From contig NZ_OU342399.1 of the NCBI RefSeq assembly GCF_910589745.1, forward strand, positions 1,381,001 through 1,445,000: 64,000 nt of DNA. Direction: 5' to 3'. The notes under the pieces are model-generated. The model worked only from the letters and a program-made list of their open reading frames with translations. It ran no database searches and was not told the origin of the DNA. The stretch comes from Candidatus Arcticimaribacter forsetii. GTDB lineage: Bacteria > Bacteroidota > Bacteroidia > Flavobacteriales > Flavobacteriaceae. This document shows positions 27,746-35,680 of this stretch, piece after piece. The translations under genes and the position numbers were made by a program. Within the stretch, counting starts at the first letter, position 1; each line of letters starts with the position of its first letter.

Positions 27746-28030
27746 ATGAAAAAGGAATATAATTTTAACGAAAGAGAACTCGACCGTATCATAGAAATGG
27801 CTTGGGAAGATCGTACCCCATTCGATGCAATTAAGGATCAATTCGGCATTAAAGAACAAGAGGTAATTACCCTTATGCGACTCGAAATGAAACCTACTAG
27901 CTTTAGGTTATGGCGCGCAAGAGTTCAGGGAAGAAAAACCAAACATAGAAAATCTAGAGGAATGGAAGTAGATCGATTTCGATGTAGTAGACAGCGAAAT
28001 ATAAGCAACAATAAAGTATCTAAGAGGTAA
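27746..28030 (+). CDS. TIGR03643 family small basic protein
   Basis: 94 residues. The N-terminal half is helical with an HTH-like arrangement (ELDRIIEMAWEDRTPFDAIKDQFGIKEQEVITLMRLEM), and it then reads MKPTSFRLWRARVQGRKTKH, the core signature of TIGR03643. The tail is very rich in Arg and Lys, so it may bind nucleic acid. Homologues tend to sit beside photolyase/cryptochrome genes. It is the last gene of the operon, and the convergent murA gene ends 2 bases after its stop without an obvious terminator between them. Confidence 0.83.
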   Translation: MKKEYNFNERELDRIIEMAWEDRTPFDAIKDQFGIKEQEVITLMRLEMKPTSFRLWRARVQGRKTKHRKSRGMEVDRFRCSRQRNISNNKVSKR

Positions 28031-28032
28031 GA

Positions 28033-29340
28033 TTATACCCGCTCAATATTTGCCCCAATAGCTTGTAAACGTTCTACTATGTTTTCATAGCCGCGATCAA
28101 TCTGTTCTATGTTATGAATGGTACTTGTTCCTTTTGCAGATAATGCAGCAATTAATAGAGAAATTCCTGCTCGGATATCAGGAGATGTTAAAGTAGCAGC
28201 TTTTAAACTAGACTCAAATCCATGTCCAATAATAGAAGCTCTATGAGGATCACAAAGTATAATTTTAGCTCCCATATCGATTAACTTATCGGTAAAGAAT
28301 AACCTGCTTTCAAACATTTTCTGATGAATCAAAACACTTCCTCTAGCTTGCGTAGCTACTACCAATACTATACTTAGCAAATCTGGAGTAAATCCGGGCC
28401 AAGGAGCGTCTGCTACCGTAAGAATGGAACCATCGATATAATTTTGAATTTCATATCCATCCGTATGAGCTGGAATATGAATATCATCTCCTTGTTTTTC
28501 AATGGTTAATCCTAATTTTCTAAAAACAGTTGGAATTTGACCTAAATAATCCCATTGAACATTTTTAATTGTTAGCTCACTTCTTGTTAAAGCTGCTAAT
28601 CCGATCCAACTTCCTATTTCTACCATATCCGGTAAAATACGATGATCAGTACCCTTAAGCGCAGAAACACCTTCAATAGTAAGTAAATTAGAACCAATGC
28701 CACTGATCTTGGCTCCCATCCTATTCAACATAGAACAAAGTTGTTGTAAATAAGGTTCACATGCAGCATTATAAATTGTAGTAACTCCTTTTGCAAGAAC
28801 AGCAGCCATAACGATATTCGCTGTACCCGTAACAGAAGCCTCATCTAACAACATAGAGGCACCTGTAAGCTCTTCAGCTTCCACACTATAGAAATGTTCT
28901 TCTCTGCTGTAATTAAAACGTGCCCCTAAATTAATTAACCCCTCGAAATGTGTGTCTAGACGTCTTCTTCCTATTTTATCACCTCCTGGACGAGGTATGC
29001 TACCTTTTCCAAAACGAGCCAATAAAGGTCCTACAAGCATAATTGAACCCCGTAATCCTCTCCCGTCTATTTTGTATTGATCTGATGACAAGTAATCTAA
29101 ATTAATTTCATCTGCCTGAAAAGAATAACTACCTGTAGCAATTTGCTCTACCTTAACTCCAAAATTTCTGAGTAATTGTATTAATTTATTGACATCAATT
29201 ATATCGGGAATATTATTGATGGTAACTTTTTCTGGGGTTAATAAAACTGCACATAAAATCTGTAGTGCTTCATTTTTAGCACCTTGAGGAGTTATATTTC
29301 CTTTTAACTGTTTCCCTCCTTTTATAATAAATGATCCCAT
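28033..29340 (-). CDS. murA: UDP-N-acetylglucosamine 1-carboxyvinyltransferase (MurA)
   Basis: 435 residues, cytosolic, first committed step of peptidoglycan synthesis (enolpyruvyl transfer from PEP to UDP-GlcNAc). N-terminus MGSFIIKGGKQLKGNITPQGAKNE holds the conserved KxxGNxxPxGAKN motif. The loop usually bearing the fosfomycin-target Cys reads GSIPRPGGDKIGRRRLDTH: by comparison with GGCxIGxRPVDLH, Cys is replaced by Asp, a change known to leave MurA active and fosfomycin resistant. Starts at ATG, 6 bases after the DUF4290 stop, so the two form an operon. Confidence 0.93.
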   Translation of the reverse strand: MGSFIIKGGKQLKGNITPQGAKNEALQILCAVLLTPEKVTINNIPDIIDVNKLIQLLRNFGVKVEQIATGSYSFQADEINLDYLSSDQYKIDGRGLRGSIMLVGPLLARFGKGSIPRPGGDKIGRRRLDTHFEGLINLGARFNYSREEHFYSVEAEELTGASMLLDEASVTGTANIVMAAVLAKGVTTIYNAACEPYLQQLCSMLNRMGAKISGIGSNLLTIEGVSALKGTDHRILPDMVEIGSWIGLAALTRSELTIKNVQWDYLGQIPTVFRKLGLTIEKQGDDIHIPAHTDGYEIQNYIDGSILTVADAPWPGFTPDLLSIVLVVATQARGSVLIHQKMFESRLFFTDKLIDMGAKIILCDPHRASIIGHGFESSLKAATLTSPDIRAGISLLIAALSAKGTSTIHNIEQIDRGYENIVERLQAIGANIERV

Positions 29341-29346
29341 AGTGAT

Positions 29347-29997
29347 CTAATAACGTTTTCTGTTGTTGCGGTTTCCTTTTCTTGGTTTTGACACCTGATT
29401 ACTTTTAGGTCCATTACCATTCTTTGGTTTAGACTTTAAAAATTCCTCGGATGAAGTGAGAGGTAAATGAGTTGGATTAACAGATAAGGTATTTTCAGAT
29501 AATTCTGTTAAATGATTAAAAATTACTTGATCGTCAACGGTGTCTTTATTCCAACTTAAAAAACACTTTTTCATGTGATTAGCAATATTAAAAACTAGTG
29601 CATCTTTCATTTCTCCTTCCTCCCATTTTCTGGCCACATCAATCATACTTTTAATGTTGTTTCCATAAAAACGATATTTAGGAAAGTTCTGAGGATAAGT
29701 TAACGGTTGTGGACGCTCTTCAAGTAATTCACGAATTGGCTTTTCAAAAGGACTATCGACATCTAAATTAAAATCAGACATAATAAATAGTTGATCCCAT
29801 AATTTATGCTGAAAATCTGGTACATCTCTTAAATGAGGATTTAAGTTTCCCATGACACCAATAATGGCTTTTGCTTTTTTATTTCGTTCCTCTCGATCTT
29901 CAGTTTCAAGCATTTGATTTACCATTATATGAAGATGTCTTCCGTATTCCGGAATAATTAAAGGGGTACGTTCTGAGTTATACTGTAGTGCTTCCAT
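29347..29997 (-). CDS. DUF4290 family protein
   Basis: 216 residues. Conserved head LQYNSERTPLIIPEYGRHLH, a helical body (NHMKKCFLSWNKDTVDD) and a low-complexity basic tail of about 40 residues (many Lys, Asn, Arg, Gly) that is probably disordered and may touch nucleic acid. The family is confined to Bacteroidota and regularly precedes murA, as here. Function unknown; the constant pairing hints at a cell-envelope or division role. Confidence 0.85.
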   Translation of the reverse strand: MEALQYNSERTPLIIPEYGRHLHIMVNQMLETEDREERNKKAKAIIGVMGNLNPHLRDVPDFQHKLWDQLFIMSDFNLDVDSPFEKPIRELLEERPQPLTYPQNFPKYRFYGNNIKSMIDVARKWEEGEMKDALVFNIANHMKKCFLSWNKDTVDDQVIFNHLTELSENTLSVNPTHLPLTSSEEFLKSKPKNGNGPKSNQVSKPRKGNRNNRKRY

Positions 29998-30073
29998 GAA
30001 GTGTTTTGATGGATTGATAGGTAATTCATTGCAAATTAATCTATTTTAAAGAATTACTGAAATTTTTGAACTT

Positions 30074-30364
30074 TTATAGTGTAATAATACCCTCGATAGC
30101 GCTAGCTGATTTATAAATCTGAATAATTTGATCCGGGTTTTTCATTGTGGCTAAAAAAGAAACACTAACAAAAGTGTTTTTACTTGAGTTTTTGAGTTTT
30201 AATTTAGCATCACTCCCTGCAAACAATTTCTTTAATTGTTCTACCTTCTGTGCATCTCCACGAATTATGAATTTAAACAAAAAAGGACCTGGCCATTTTT
30301 GAGAATCTGTTAATTGTTGGTGAAAACGTGAATAAAATTCTTCTGAATCTTTATTAGGAATCAT
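30074..30364 (-). CDS. DUF493 (YbeD-like) family protein
   Basis: 96 residues from the ATG at 30364. The frame is open to 30544, but that extension is the antisense of the P-loop of the divergent ATPase gene and is rejected. The -7 box at 30384-30391 also lies downstream of any longer start. Core pattern WPGPFLFKFIIRG, a ferredoxin-like fold resembling an ACT/allosteric domain (NTFVSVSFLATMKNPDQIIQIYKS). In E. coli YbeD sits beside lipoate genes; here no such link exists. Function unknown. Confidence 0.82.
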   Translation of the reverse strand: MIPNKDSEEFYSRFHQQLTDSQKWPGPFLFKFIIRGDAQKVEQLKKLFAGSDAKLKLKNSSKNTFVSVSFLATMKNPDQIIQIYKSASAIEGIITL

Positions 30365-30383
30365 TAAGACCGCTATTTTTACA

Positions 30384-30391
30384 CAAATATA
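30384..30391 (-). promoter_or_regulatory. -7 box of the DUF493 gene promoter
   Basis: Reads TATATTTG on the minus strand, exact TAnnTTTG, 20 bases before the ATG at 30364. It decides against the longer reading frame. Confidence 0.5.
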
Positions 30392-30413
30392 GTCCAAATA
30401 GATAAACTCATAG

Positions 30414-30965
30414 ATCATCAGACCAAAAACTCCATATAAAATTGTAATTAGCGGTGGACCAGGAAGCGGTAAAACCACACTAATCAATTTATTAAAGAAA
30501 CATTCTTTTTTTTGTTTCGATGAAATATCGAGAGATTTTATCAAACTAGGTAAGGAAAATGGTTTAGATAATTATTTTAAAGAGGATCCTCATGCTTTCA
30601 GTAGACACCTTTGGGAAGCTCGAAAAAAACAATTTGAGGAAGCTTTAAACCTTGAGGAACCTGTAATCTTTTTTGACCGTGGTGTGCACGATGTGGTAGC
30701 TTATTTGAACTATATAGAAAACCCCATCTCTTCTTGGGAGAACGAACTTAAAAACTTCAAATACGATGTTGTTATTCTGATTAAACCAGAAGAAAAAATT
30801 TACGTTCAAGATGATGACCGGATGGAAACATTTGAGGAAGCCGTAAAAGTTCATGAACAGATAAAAAATAGTTACGTAAAATCAGGTTTAAAAATAATAG
30901 AACTCCCCTTTACCACTCCAATCAAAAGACTCAATCTTGTTTTAAAACATTACAAAAATGAATAA
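30414..30965 (+). CDS. AAA family ATPase (AAA_28-like) with no canonical start codon
   Basis: P-loop NTPase. The frame is open from 30414 (after TAG at 30411) to 30965. It carries Walker A GGPGSGKTT (codons 30453-30479), then HSFFCFDEISRDFIK, RHLWEARKKQFEEAL and the Walker-B-like VIFFDRGVHDVVAYL. All starts before the P-loop are ATC or ATT (30414, 30417, 30441, 30447); the first GTG is at 30684, after both motifs. So either translation starts at ATC/ATT, or a base in the start codon is wrong or mutated. Its end overlaps recQ by 8 bases. Family members act as small nucleotide or metabolite kinases of unknown substrate. Confidence 0.72.
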   Translation: MIRPKTPYKIVISGGPGSGKTTLINLLKKHSFFCFDEISRDFIKLGKENGLDNYFKEDPHAFSRHLWEARKKQFEEALNLEEPVIFFDRGVHDVVAYLNYIENPISSWENELKNFKYDVVILIKPEEKIYVQDDDRMETFEEAVKVHEQIKNSYVKSGLKIIELPFTTPIKRLNLVLKHYKNE

Positions 30966-32847
30966 CCCCAAAGAAATACTTAAAAAATACTGGGGTTTTG
31001 ATTCATTTCGATCTCAGCAAGAAGAAATTATAAACCGGGTACTCGAAAACAAAGACACAGTAGCTTTACTCCCTACGGGTGGAGGAAAATCATTGTGTTA
31101 TCAATTACCAGCTTTTTTAACAGAAGGGTGCACTCTTGTAATTTCCCCCCTAATTGCTTTAATGCAAGACCAGGTAGATCAAATGAATGCCAAGGGCATT
31201 AAAAGTATGATGCTCACGAATACTCAGCCTTTGAATATCCAACTTGACAATTGCCAATATGGAGATTTCAAATTGATGTATTGCTCTCCAGAAAAAGTTC
31301 TTTCAAAGGAATTTAGACAACGAATTAAAGAATTAAAAATTAATAGAATTGCAGTTGATGAAGCGCATTGCATCTCTGAATGGGGTAATGATTTTAGACC
31401 TGCTTTTAAACAAATAAACAAACTAAGAGATTTATTACCTGATATCGCTATACTTGCAGTTACAGCTACAGCTACACCTATAGTTTTATCAGATATAATC
31501 AAAAGTTTAAATCTAAAGGATAGCTGTCTTTTTCAAGAATCCTTTGTACGTCCAAACATCAGAATTAATTCGATTTCAACTGAAGACAAATTTGGGACAT
31601 TAATCAAGATTTTATCAGGTAATCCTGATTCTGGAATAATTTATTGCGGCAGTAGAAAAACTACGGAACAAGTTGTGAAAATATTAGAGCAGAATTCTAT
31701 CTCTTGTGCTTATTATCATGGGGGAAGGACAACCAGCGAGCGTAAAGAATTGCTTCAAAATTGGCTGAGTGAGAAAACAAAAATAATGGTCGCTACAAAT
31801 GCTTTTGGAATGGGAGTTGACAAAAGCGATGTCCGAACTGTTATTCACTTAAACCTCCCTTCTAGCATTGAAAATTATTATCAAGAAATTGGAAGAGCAG
31901 GAAGAGACGGTAACAATGCAAATGCCTATTTACTTTTTCAAGCAAGTGACAAAAAAAGAACAAGAGAACAGTTTTTACAATCCTTACCCGACAAAAAATT
32001 CATAAAAACATGCTATAAAAACTTATGTAACTATTTAAACATAGCCTATGGTGAAGGAAATGATCTAATTAATAATTTGTCATTAAAAGAATTCTGTAAA
32101 ACATATAATTTAAATCCAAAAAAAACTTTAACCACCTTAAACTATTTAGAACAAGAAGGGGTTTTTAACTTAATTCAGTTCAGTAAGCAAAGAGCAATGA
32201 CTACTTTTCTGCTTAATCAAAATCAAACTTTAGAACTACTGAAGTCTCAAAACGAGACCACACAAATTTTTCAGCATATCATTAGAAACTATCATAATAT
32301 ATTTAATGATACCGTGGAATTAGATCTCGATCATATTGTTCGTTTAACAAATCTACCTTTCAAATCTATAATAAGTGCATTAAAGCAATGGCATAGTGAG
32401 GGCAACATAGAACTTAACTATGCACAAACAGATATTCAAATTCAGTGGCTTGTTCCAAGAGAAGACCAATACACTCTTGCTCCTTTACTACAAAGACTTG
32501 AGCAAAACCAAAACGTTAAAAAAGAAAAGGTAGAAGCTATTATCGAGTTCGCCTATTCAACTAAAGCTTGTAAACAAAAGCAGATATTGAATTATTTTGG
32601 TGAAAAGAATACTCAAAAATGTATGAAATGTAATGCGTTAGAATGCTCACAAACTAACACAATAGACCACAAACTATTATCTGAATTAATACTGGAACAT
32701 ATAAAGGAAAACCTTATTAGCCTAAAAGAACTTGATCTATCAATATCAGATTATAGTACCTTTGACATTGGAGAATCGGTGCGGATTTTATTAGAAAACA
32801 AAAAAATACTATTAACTAAAGATAACAAACTAAAAATCTATTCATAA
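30958..32847 (+). CDS. recQ: ATP-dependent DNA helicase RecQ
   Basis: 629 residues, a 3'-5' DNA helicase for recombination and fork repair. Motif 0 FRSQQEEII, Walker A LLPTGGGKSLCYQ, DEAHCISEWGNDFRP, AVTATATP, motif V ATNAFGMGVDKSDVRTVIH and motif VI YYQEIGRAGRDG. The C-terminal region has the RecQ zinc-binding Cys set (ACKQKQILNYFGE, then CMKCNALEC) and a reduced tail without a clear HRDC domain, which agrees with the short second RecQ type of Bacteroidota. Overlaps the ATPase gene by 8 bases and precedes fmt by 1 base. Confidence 0.93.
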   Translation: MNNPKEILKKYWGFDSFRSQQEEIINRVLENKDTVALLPTGGGKSLCYQLPAFLTEGCTLVISPLIALMQDQVDQMNAKGIKSMMLTNTQPLNIQLDNCQYGDFKLMYCSPEKVLSKEFRQRIKELKINRIAVDEAHCISEWGNDFRPAFKQINKLRDLLPDIAILAVTATATPIVLSDIIKSLNLKDSCLFQESFVRPNIRINSISTEDKFGTLIKILSGNPDSGIIYCGSRKTTEQVVKILEQNSISCAYYHGGRTTSERKELLQNWLSEKTKIMVATNAFGMGVDKSDVRTVIHLNLPSSIENYYQEIGRAGRDGNNANAYLLFQASDKKRTREQFLQSLPDKKFIKTCYKNLCNYLNIAYGEGNDLINNLSLKEFCKTYNLNPKKTLTTLNYLEQEGVFNLIQFSKQRAMTTFLLNQNQTLELLKSQNETTQIFQHIIRNYHNIFNDTVELDLDHIVRLTNLPFKSIISALKQWHSEGNIELNYAQTDIQIQWLVPREDQYTLAPLLQRLEQNQNVKKEKVEAIIEFAYSTKACKQKQILNYFGEKNTQKCMKCNALECSQTNTIDHKLLSELILEHIKENLISLKELDLSISDYSTFDIGESVRILLENKKILLTKDNKLKIYS

Positions 32848-32848
32848 T

Positions 32849-33784
32849 ATGAGAATTGTTTTTATGGGAACCCCTCAATTTGCAGTTTATGCACTTAAAG
32901 CTTTAAACGAATCGAAAAACCAAGTTGTCGGAGTTGTAACTAGTGTAGATAAACCTGCTGGAAGAGGGAAGAAATTAAGACAATCCGCTGTTAAAGAATA
33001 TGCCGAATCCAAAAATCTAAATTTATTACAACCAGAAAACCTAAAAGATCCTGGCTTTATAGATGAATTAAATGAACTTGAGGCAGATGTTTTCGTGGTA
33101 GTAGCTTTTAGAATGCTTCCAAAAATAGTATGGAGTTTACCTAAACACGGGACCTTTAATCTACATGCCTCCCTTTTACCCAATTACAGAGGGGCAGCAC
33201 CAATTAATTGGGCCATTATAAATAATGAAAAAGAAACTGGAGTTACCACTTTTTTCATCGATGATAAAATAGATACTGGTGCAATATTATTGAAAGAAAC
33301 AATTCAAATAGATAAAAACGAGACTGTAGGCACACTTCACGACAAATTAGCTCCGCTGGGTGCTTCGGTTATATTAAAGACAATAGACTACATTAAATCT
33401 AGCCCTACTCCTATTCCTCAAACCCTTAACGGTAATGAAAAAGAAGCTCCTAAACTTAATAAAGAAAACACCAAAATTGATTGGAATTATTCTCTTTCAA
33501 AAATAGATGGTCTAATTAGAGGACTGAATCCATATCCTGTTGCTTGGATGGGTATTCAAAATGGAGATGAAACTCTAAAGATTAAGATATTCAAAGCAAA
33601 AATACTAAAAGAGGATCCTCAAAAAGAAAGTGGCACGATCTATATAGAGGACAAAAACATCAAAATTGCGCATAAACAAGGAGTATTAGTTATTGAAGAA
33701 TTACAGTTACCCAATAAAAAAAGAATGGAAAGTAGGGCATTATTAAATGGTTTTAGCTTTAAAACAGGCTCTAAAGTCTTATAA
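32849..33784 (+). CDS. fmt: Methionyl-tRNA formyltransferase
   Basis: 311 residues. Transfers formyl from 10-formyl-tetrahydrofolate to Met-tRNAfMet. N-terminus MRIVFMGTPQFAVYALKAL, catalytic region NLHASLLPNYRGAAPINWAI (catalytic Asn and His) and later the GVTTFFIDDKIDTGAIL strand with the catalytic Asp; C-terminal OB-like domain with NPYPVAW. Full length. The ATG follows the recQ stop by one base; the shared operon ends here and HU has its own promoter. Confidence 0.94.
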   Translation: MRIVFMGTPQFAVYALKALNESKNQVVGVVTSVDKPAGRGKKLRQSAVKEYAESKNLNLLQPENLKDPGFIDELNELEADVFVVVAFRMLPKIVWSLPKHGTFNLHASLLPNYRGAAPINWAIINNEKETGVTTFFIDDKIDTGAILLKETIQIDKNETVGTLHDKLAPLGASVILKTIDYIKSSPTPIPQTLNGNEKEAPKLNKENTKIDWNYSLSKIDGLIRGLNPYPVAWMGIQNGDETLKIKIFKAKILKEDPQKESGTIYIEDKNIKIAHKQGVLVIEELQLPNKKRMESRALLNGFSFKTGSKVL

Positions 33785-33848
33785 ATACTAGGATTATCAA
33801 CAAAAAAGGATATTTATTAACAAAATCATGTTTTTTTTAGCAAAATCC

Positions 33849-33878
33849 TTGGGACTTCCAGTAAACACTATATATTTG
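33849..33878 (+). promoter_or_regulatory. Promoter of the HU gene
   Basis: -33 TTG at 33849-33851, exactly 19 bases, then -7 TATATTTG at 33871-33878. This is the best match to the Bacteroidota consensus in the window, leaving a leader of about 25-30 bases before the ATG at 33912. Confidence 0.75.
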
Positions 33879-33911
33879 TTTGTATACATTATTAATTTAA
33901 AAATTCACACT

Positions 33912-34184
33912 ATGAACAAAACAGAATTAATCGACGCAATGGCAGCTGATGCTGGCATCTCTAAAGCAGCTTCAAAAAAAGCTCTTGAATCTTTTCTTGG
34001 AAACATCCAAGGTACACTTAAAGGTGGTGGACGCGTATCATTAGTTGGATTCGGATCTTGGTCTGTATCTGCTAGAGCTGCTCGTGATGGAAGAAATCCA
34101 CAAACAGGTGCTACAATTAAAATCGCAGCTAAAAATGTTGTGAAATTTAAAGCTGGTGCTGAATTATCTGGATCTGTAAACTAA
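33912..34184 (+). CDS. HU family DNA-binding protein
   Basis: 90 residues from the ATG at 33912; the frame extends upstream through the promoter, which excludes earlier starts. Typical HU: MNKTELIDAMAADAGISKA, GGRVSLVGFGSWSVSARAAR, and the DNA-binding arm DGRNPQTGATIKIAAKN followed by VVKFKAGAEL. Histone-like protein that bends and compacts DNA. A near-perfect promoter and a strong terminator fit high expression. The codon choice is more GC-rich than in its neighbours, as expected of a highly expressed gene. Confidence 0.95.
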   Translation: MNKTELIDAMAADAGISKAASKKALESFLGNIQGTLKGGGRVSLVGFGSWSVSARAARDGRNPQTGATIKIAAKNVVKFKAGAELSGSVN

Positions 34185-34206
34185 TTTTACAACCATTTAC
34201 AAATAC

Positions 34207-34233
34207 AAAATCTCCTTCGGGAGATTTTTTTTG
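34207..34233 (+). terminator. Intrinsic terminator of the HU gene
   Basis: Stem AAAATCTCC / GGAGATTTT with a TTCG tetraloop followed by a T run. 22 bases after the HU stop. Confidence 0.92.
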
Positions 34234-34280
34234 CTTCAAATTCAAATATTTTGAGAAATAATTCCTAATTTAATGATACG

Positions 34281-34832
34281 ATGGAAATAAATCAAGGGAA
34301 ATTATTGGTAGCAGAGCCTTCTATATATGGAGATGCAAACTTTCATAGGTCAGTAATTTTACTCGCTAATCACAAATCCAATGCCTCTCTGGGATTTATT
34401 CTGAACAAGCCATTTGATTTTCTATTAAACGATATTCTACCTGAAATAAAAAATCCAATACAAATTCATTACGGTGGTCCTGTAGAACCTGACAACCTCT
34501 ATTTTATTCACAATACACCAAAACTTATCTCCGATAGCATTAAAATAAATGATGAATTGTATTGGGGAGGAGATTTTGAAAAAGTAATTGAACTGCTGAA
34601 TGAAGGTTCTATTAATGAAGAAAATATTCGTTTCTTCCTTGGATATTCTGGATGGGGAGAAAATCAACTTAAAAACGAGGTTGAATTAAATTCTTGGATT
34701 ATAAAAGATAATTTTATAGGTAATAAATTAATTAGCGTAGACTCTAAAACACTTTGGAGCAAACAAATTACCTCCTTAGGTGGGGAATATTTAATTTGGG
34801 GCAACGCACCCGAAAACCCCAGCCACAACTAA
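34281..34832 (+). CDS. YqgE/AlgH family protein
   Basis: 183 residues. Family patterns: GKLLVAEPSIYGDANFHRSV at the start, ASLGFILNKPF, IHYGGPVEPDNLYFIH, LYWGGDFE, and RFFLGYSGWGENQL. Cytosolic, compact alpha/beta fold; function unresolved though linked to alginate regulation in Pseudomonas by name only. Preceded by the HU terminator and probably monocistronic. Its stop overlaps the convergent aminotransferase gene by 4 bases. Confidence 0.9.
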   Translation: MEINQGKLLVAEPSIYGDANFHRSVILLANHKSNASLGFILNKPFDFLLNDILPEIKNPIQIHYGGPVEPDNLYFIHNTPKLISDSIKINDELYWGGDFEKVIELLNEGSINEENIRFFLGYSGWGENQLKNEVELNSWIIKDNFIGNKLISVDSKTLWSKQITSLGGEYLIWGNAPENPSHN

Positions 34833-35674
34833 CTTAAACGATAGCTAGTAATAAATTTGGAAAATAAAAACTCCGCTTTCGAAGGAGTAAATATTTTCTT
34901 ACGGTATTGTTTCACCGATTTTATTCCATGTTCTACACTGACTACAAACAGTTCATCTGATTTTTGTAAATCAAATGGAGAAATTGGTCCCTCCTCAAAA
35001 TCCATCCCATCCGTTTTTTCTATGATATCAATAATAAGTTGTCGATATACAGAAGATCTGCAACCACTCGTTATTGGAGCTGTTTTGATCTGATCTCCTT
35101 TTACTGAAAAAATAGCTCCTTCTAATGTTTCCGTAACCTGTTTATCTTCATTGATAAGGATTAAATCCTCAAAATTATTTTCGAATGCAAAAACAGAAGC
35201 AAGCGTTCGAAGACGTTTGTTTGAAGATTCCAAAGTTCCATACAATCCTTTTGTAATCCAATGGTCTTTATATAGTTCTATACTACGCGTTCCAATTTTA
35301 AGAGTGGAGGGTATAGAAGAAGCTTTAGCTTTAATCAAAAAAGAAGTTGAAACTATAGAGTTTTCTCTTGTGGGTTGATCCGCAGAGAAAAAAGAAAGTG
35401 AAACCAAAGATGAATCAGATGATAGATTATTTGAATTAAGGACAGAATGAATCTGTTCTTCTAAATATTCCATTGTAAAATTCATGGGTATCCCCATTCT
35501 AAGAATTCTCATTGAAGCCATCATCCTAAAATAATGTAACTCCCAAAACTTAAGTTTACCCGCTTCTACTCGAATTGTTTCTTCAATAGAAACACCGTTG
35601 TTTATTAATCCATTTAACTCAGCCTCTGGAAGCGAGTTAATATGTGAATAAACACTACCATTACATACAATCAT
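34829..35674 (-). CDS. Class IV aminotransferase-like protein with altered lysine site
   Basis: 281 residues of the branched-chain aminotransferase / aminodeoxychorismate lyase fold: GVSIEETIRVEAGKLKFWELHYFR, then SMRILRMGIPMNF, and in the second half DLILINEDKQVTETLEGAIF and TAPITSGCRSSVYRQ. In family members a K-x-x-N stretch before the ALVLD-like strand carries the PLP Schiff-base Lys; here it reads ESSNKRL (Glu 149), with the nearest Lys at 153. It may be inactive or use another Lys. It overlaps yqgE tail to tail and is 6 bases after the START-like gene, likely cotranscribed. Confidence 0.78.
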   Translation of the reverse strand: MIVCNGSVYSHINSLPEAELNGLINNGVSIEETIRVEAGKLKFWELHYFRMMASMRILRMGIPMNFTMEYLEEQIHSVLNSNNLSSDSSLVSLSFFSADQPTRENSIVSTSFLIKAKASSIPSTLKIGTRSIELYKDHWITKGLYGTLESSNKRLRTLASVFAFENNFEDLILINEDKQVTETLEGAIFSVKGDQIKTAPITSGCRSSVYRQLIIDIIEKTDGMDFEEGPISPFDLQKSDELFVVSVEHGIKSVKQYRKKIFTPSKAEFLFSKFITSYRLS

Positions 35675-35680
35675 AGGCTT

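Noticed and set aside
30365..30544. Longer N-terminus of the DUF493 protein
   Set aside because: It is the antisense of the ATPase P-loop region and lies above the -7 box at 30384; the ATG at 30364 gives the normal family length.
33828..33911. Upstream extension of the HU gene
   Set aside because: It covers the HU promoter; the family always starts MNKTEL-like.
34870..34888. ACTCC...GGAGT hairpin as a terminator
   Set aside because: Lies inside the aminotransferase coding sequence, has no T-run on the coding strand side, and the gene continues past it.
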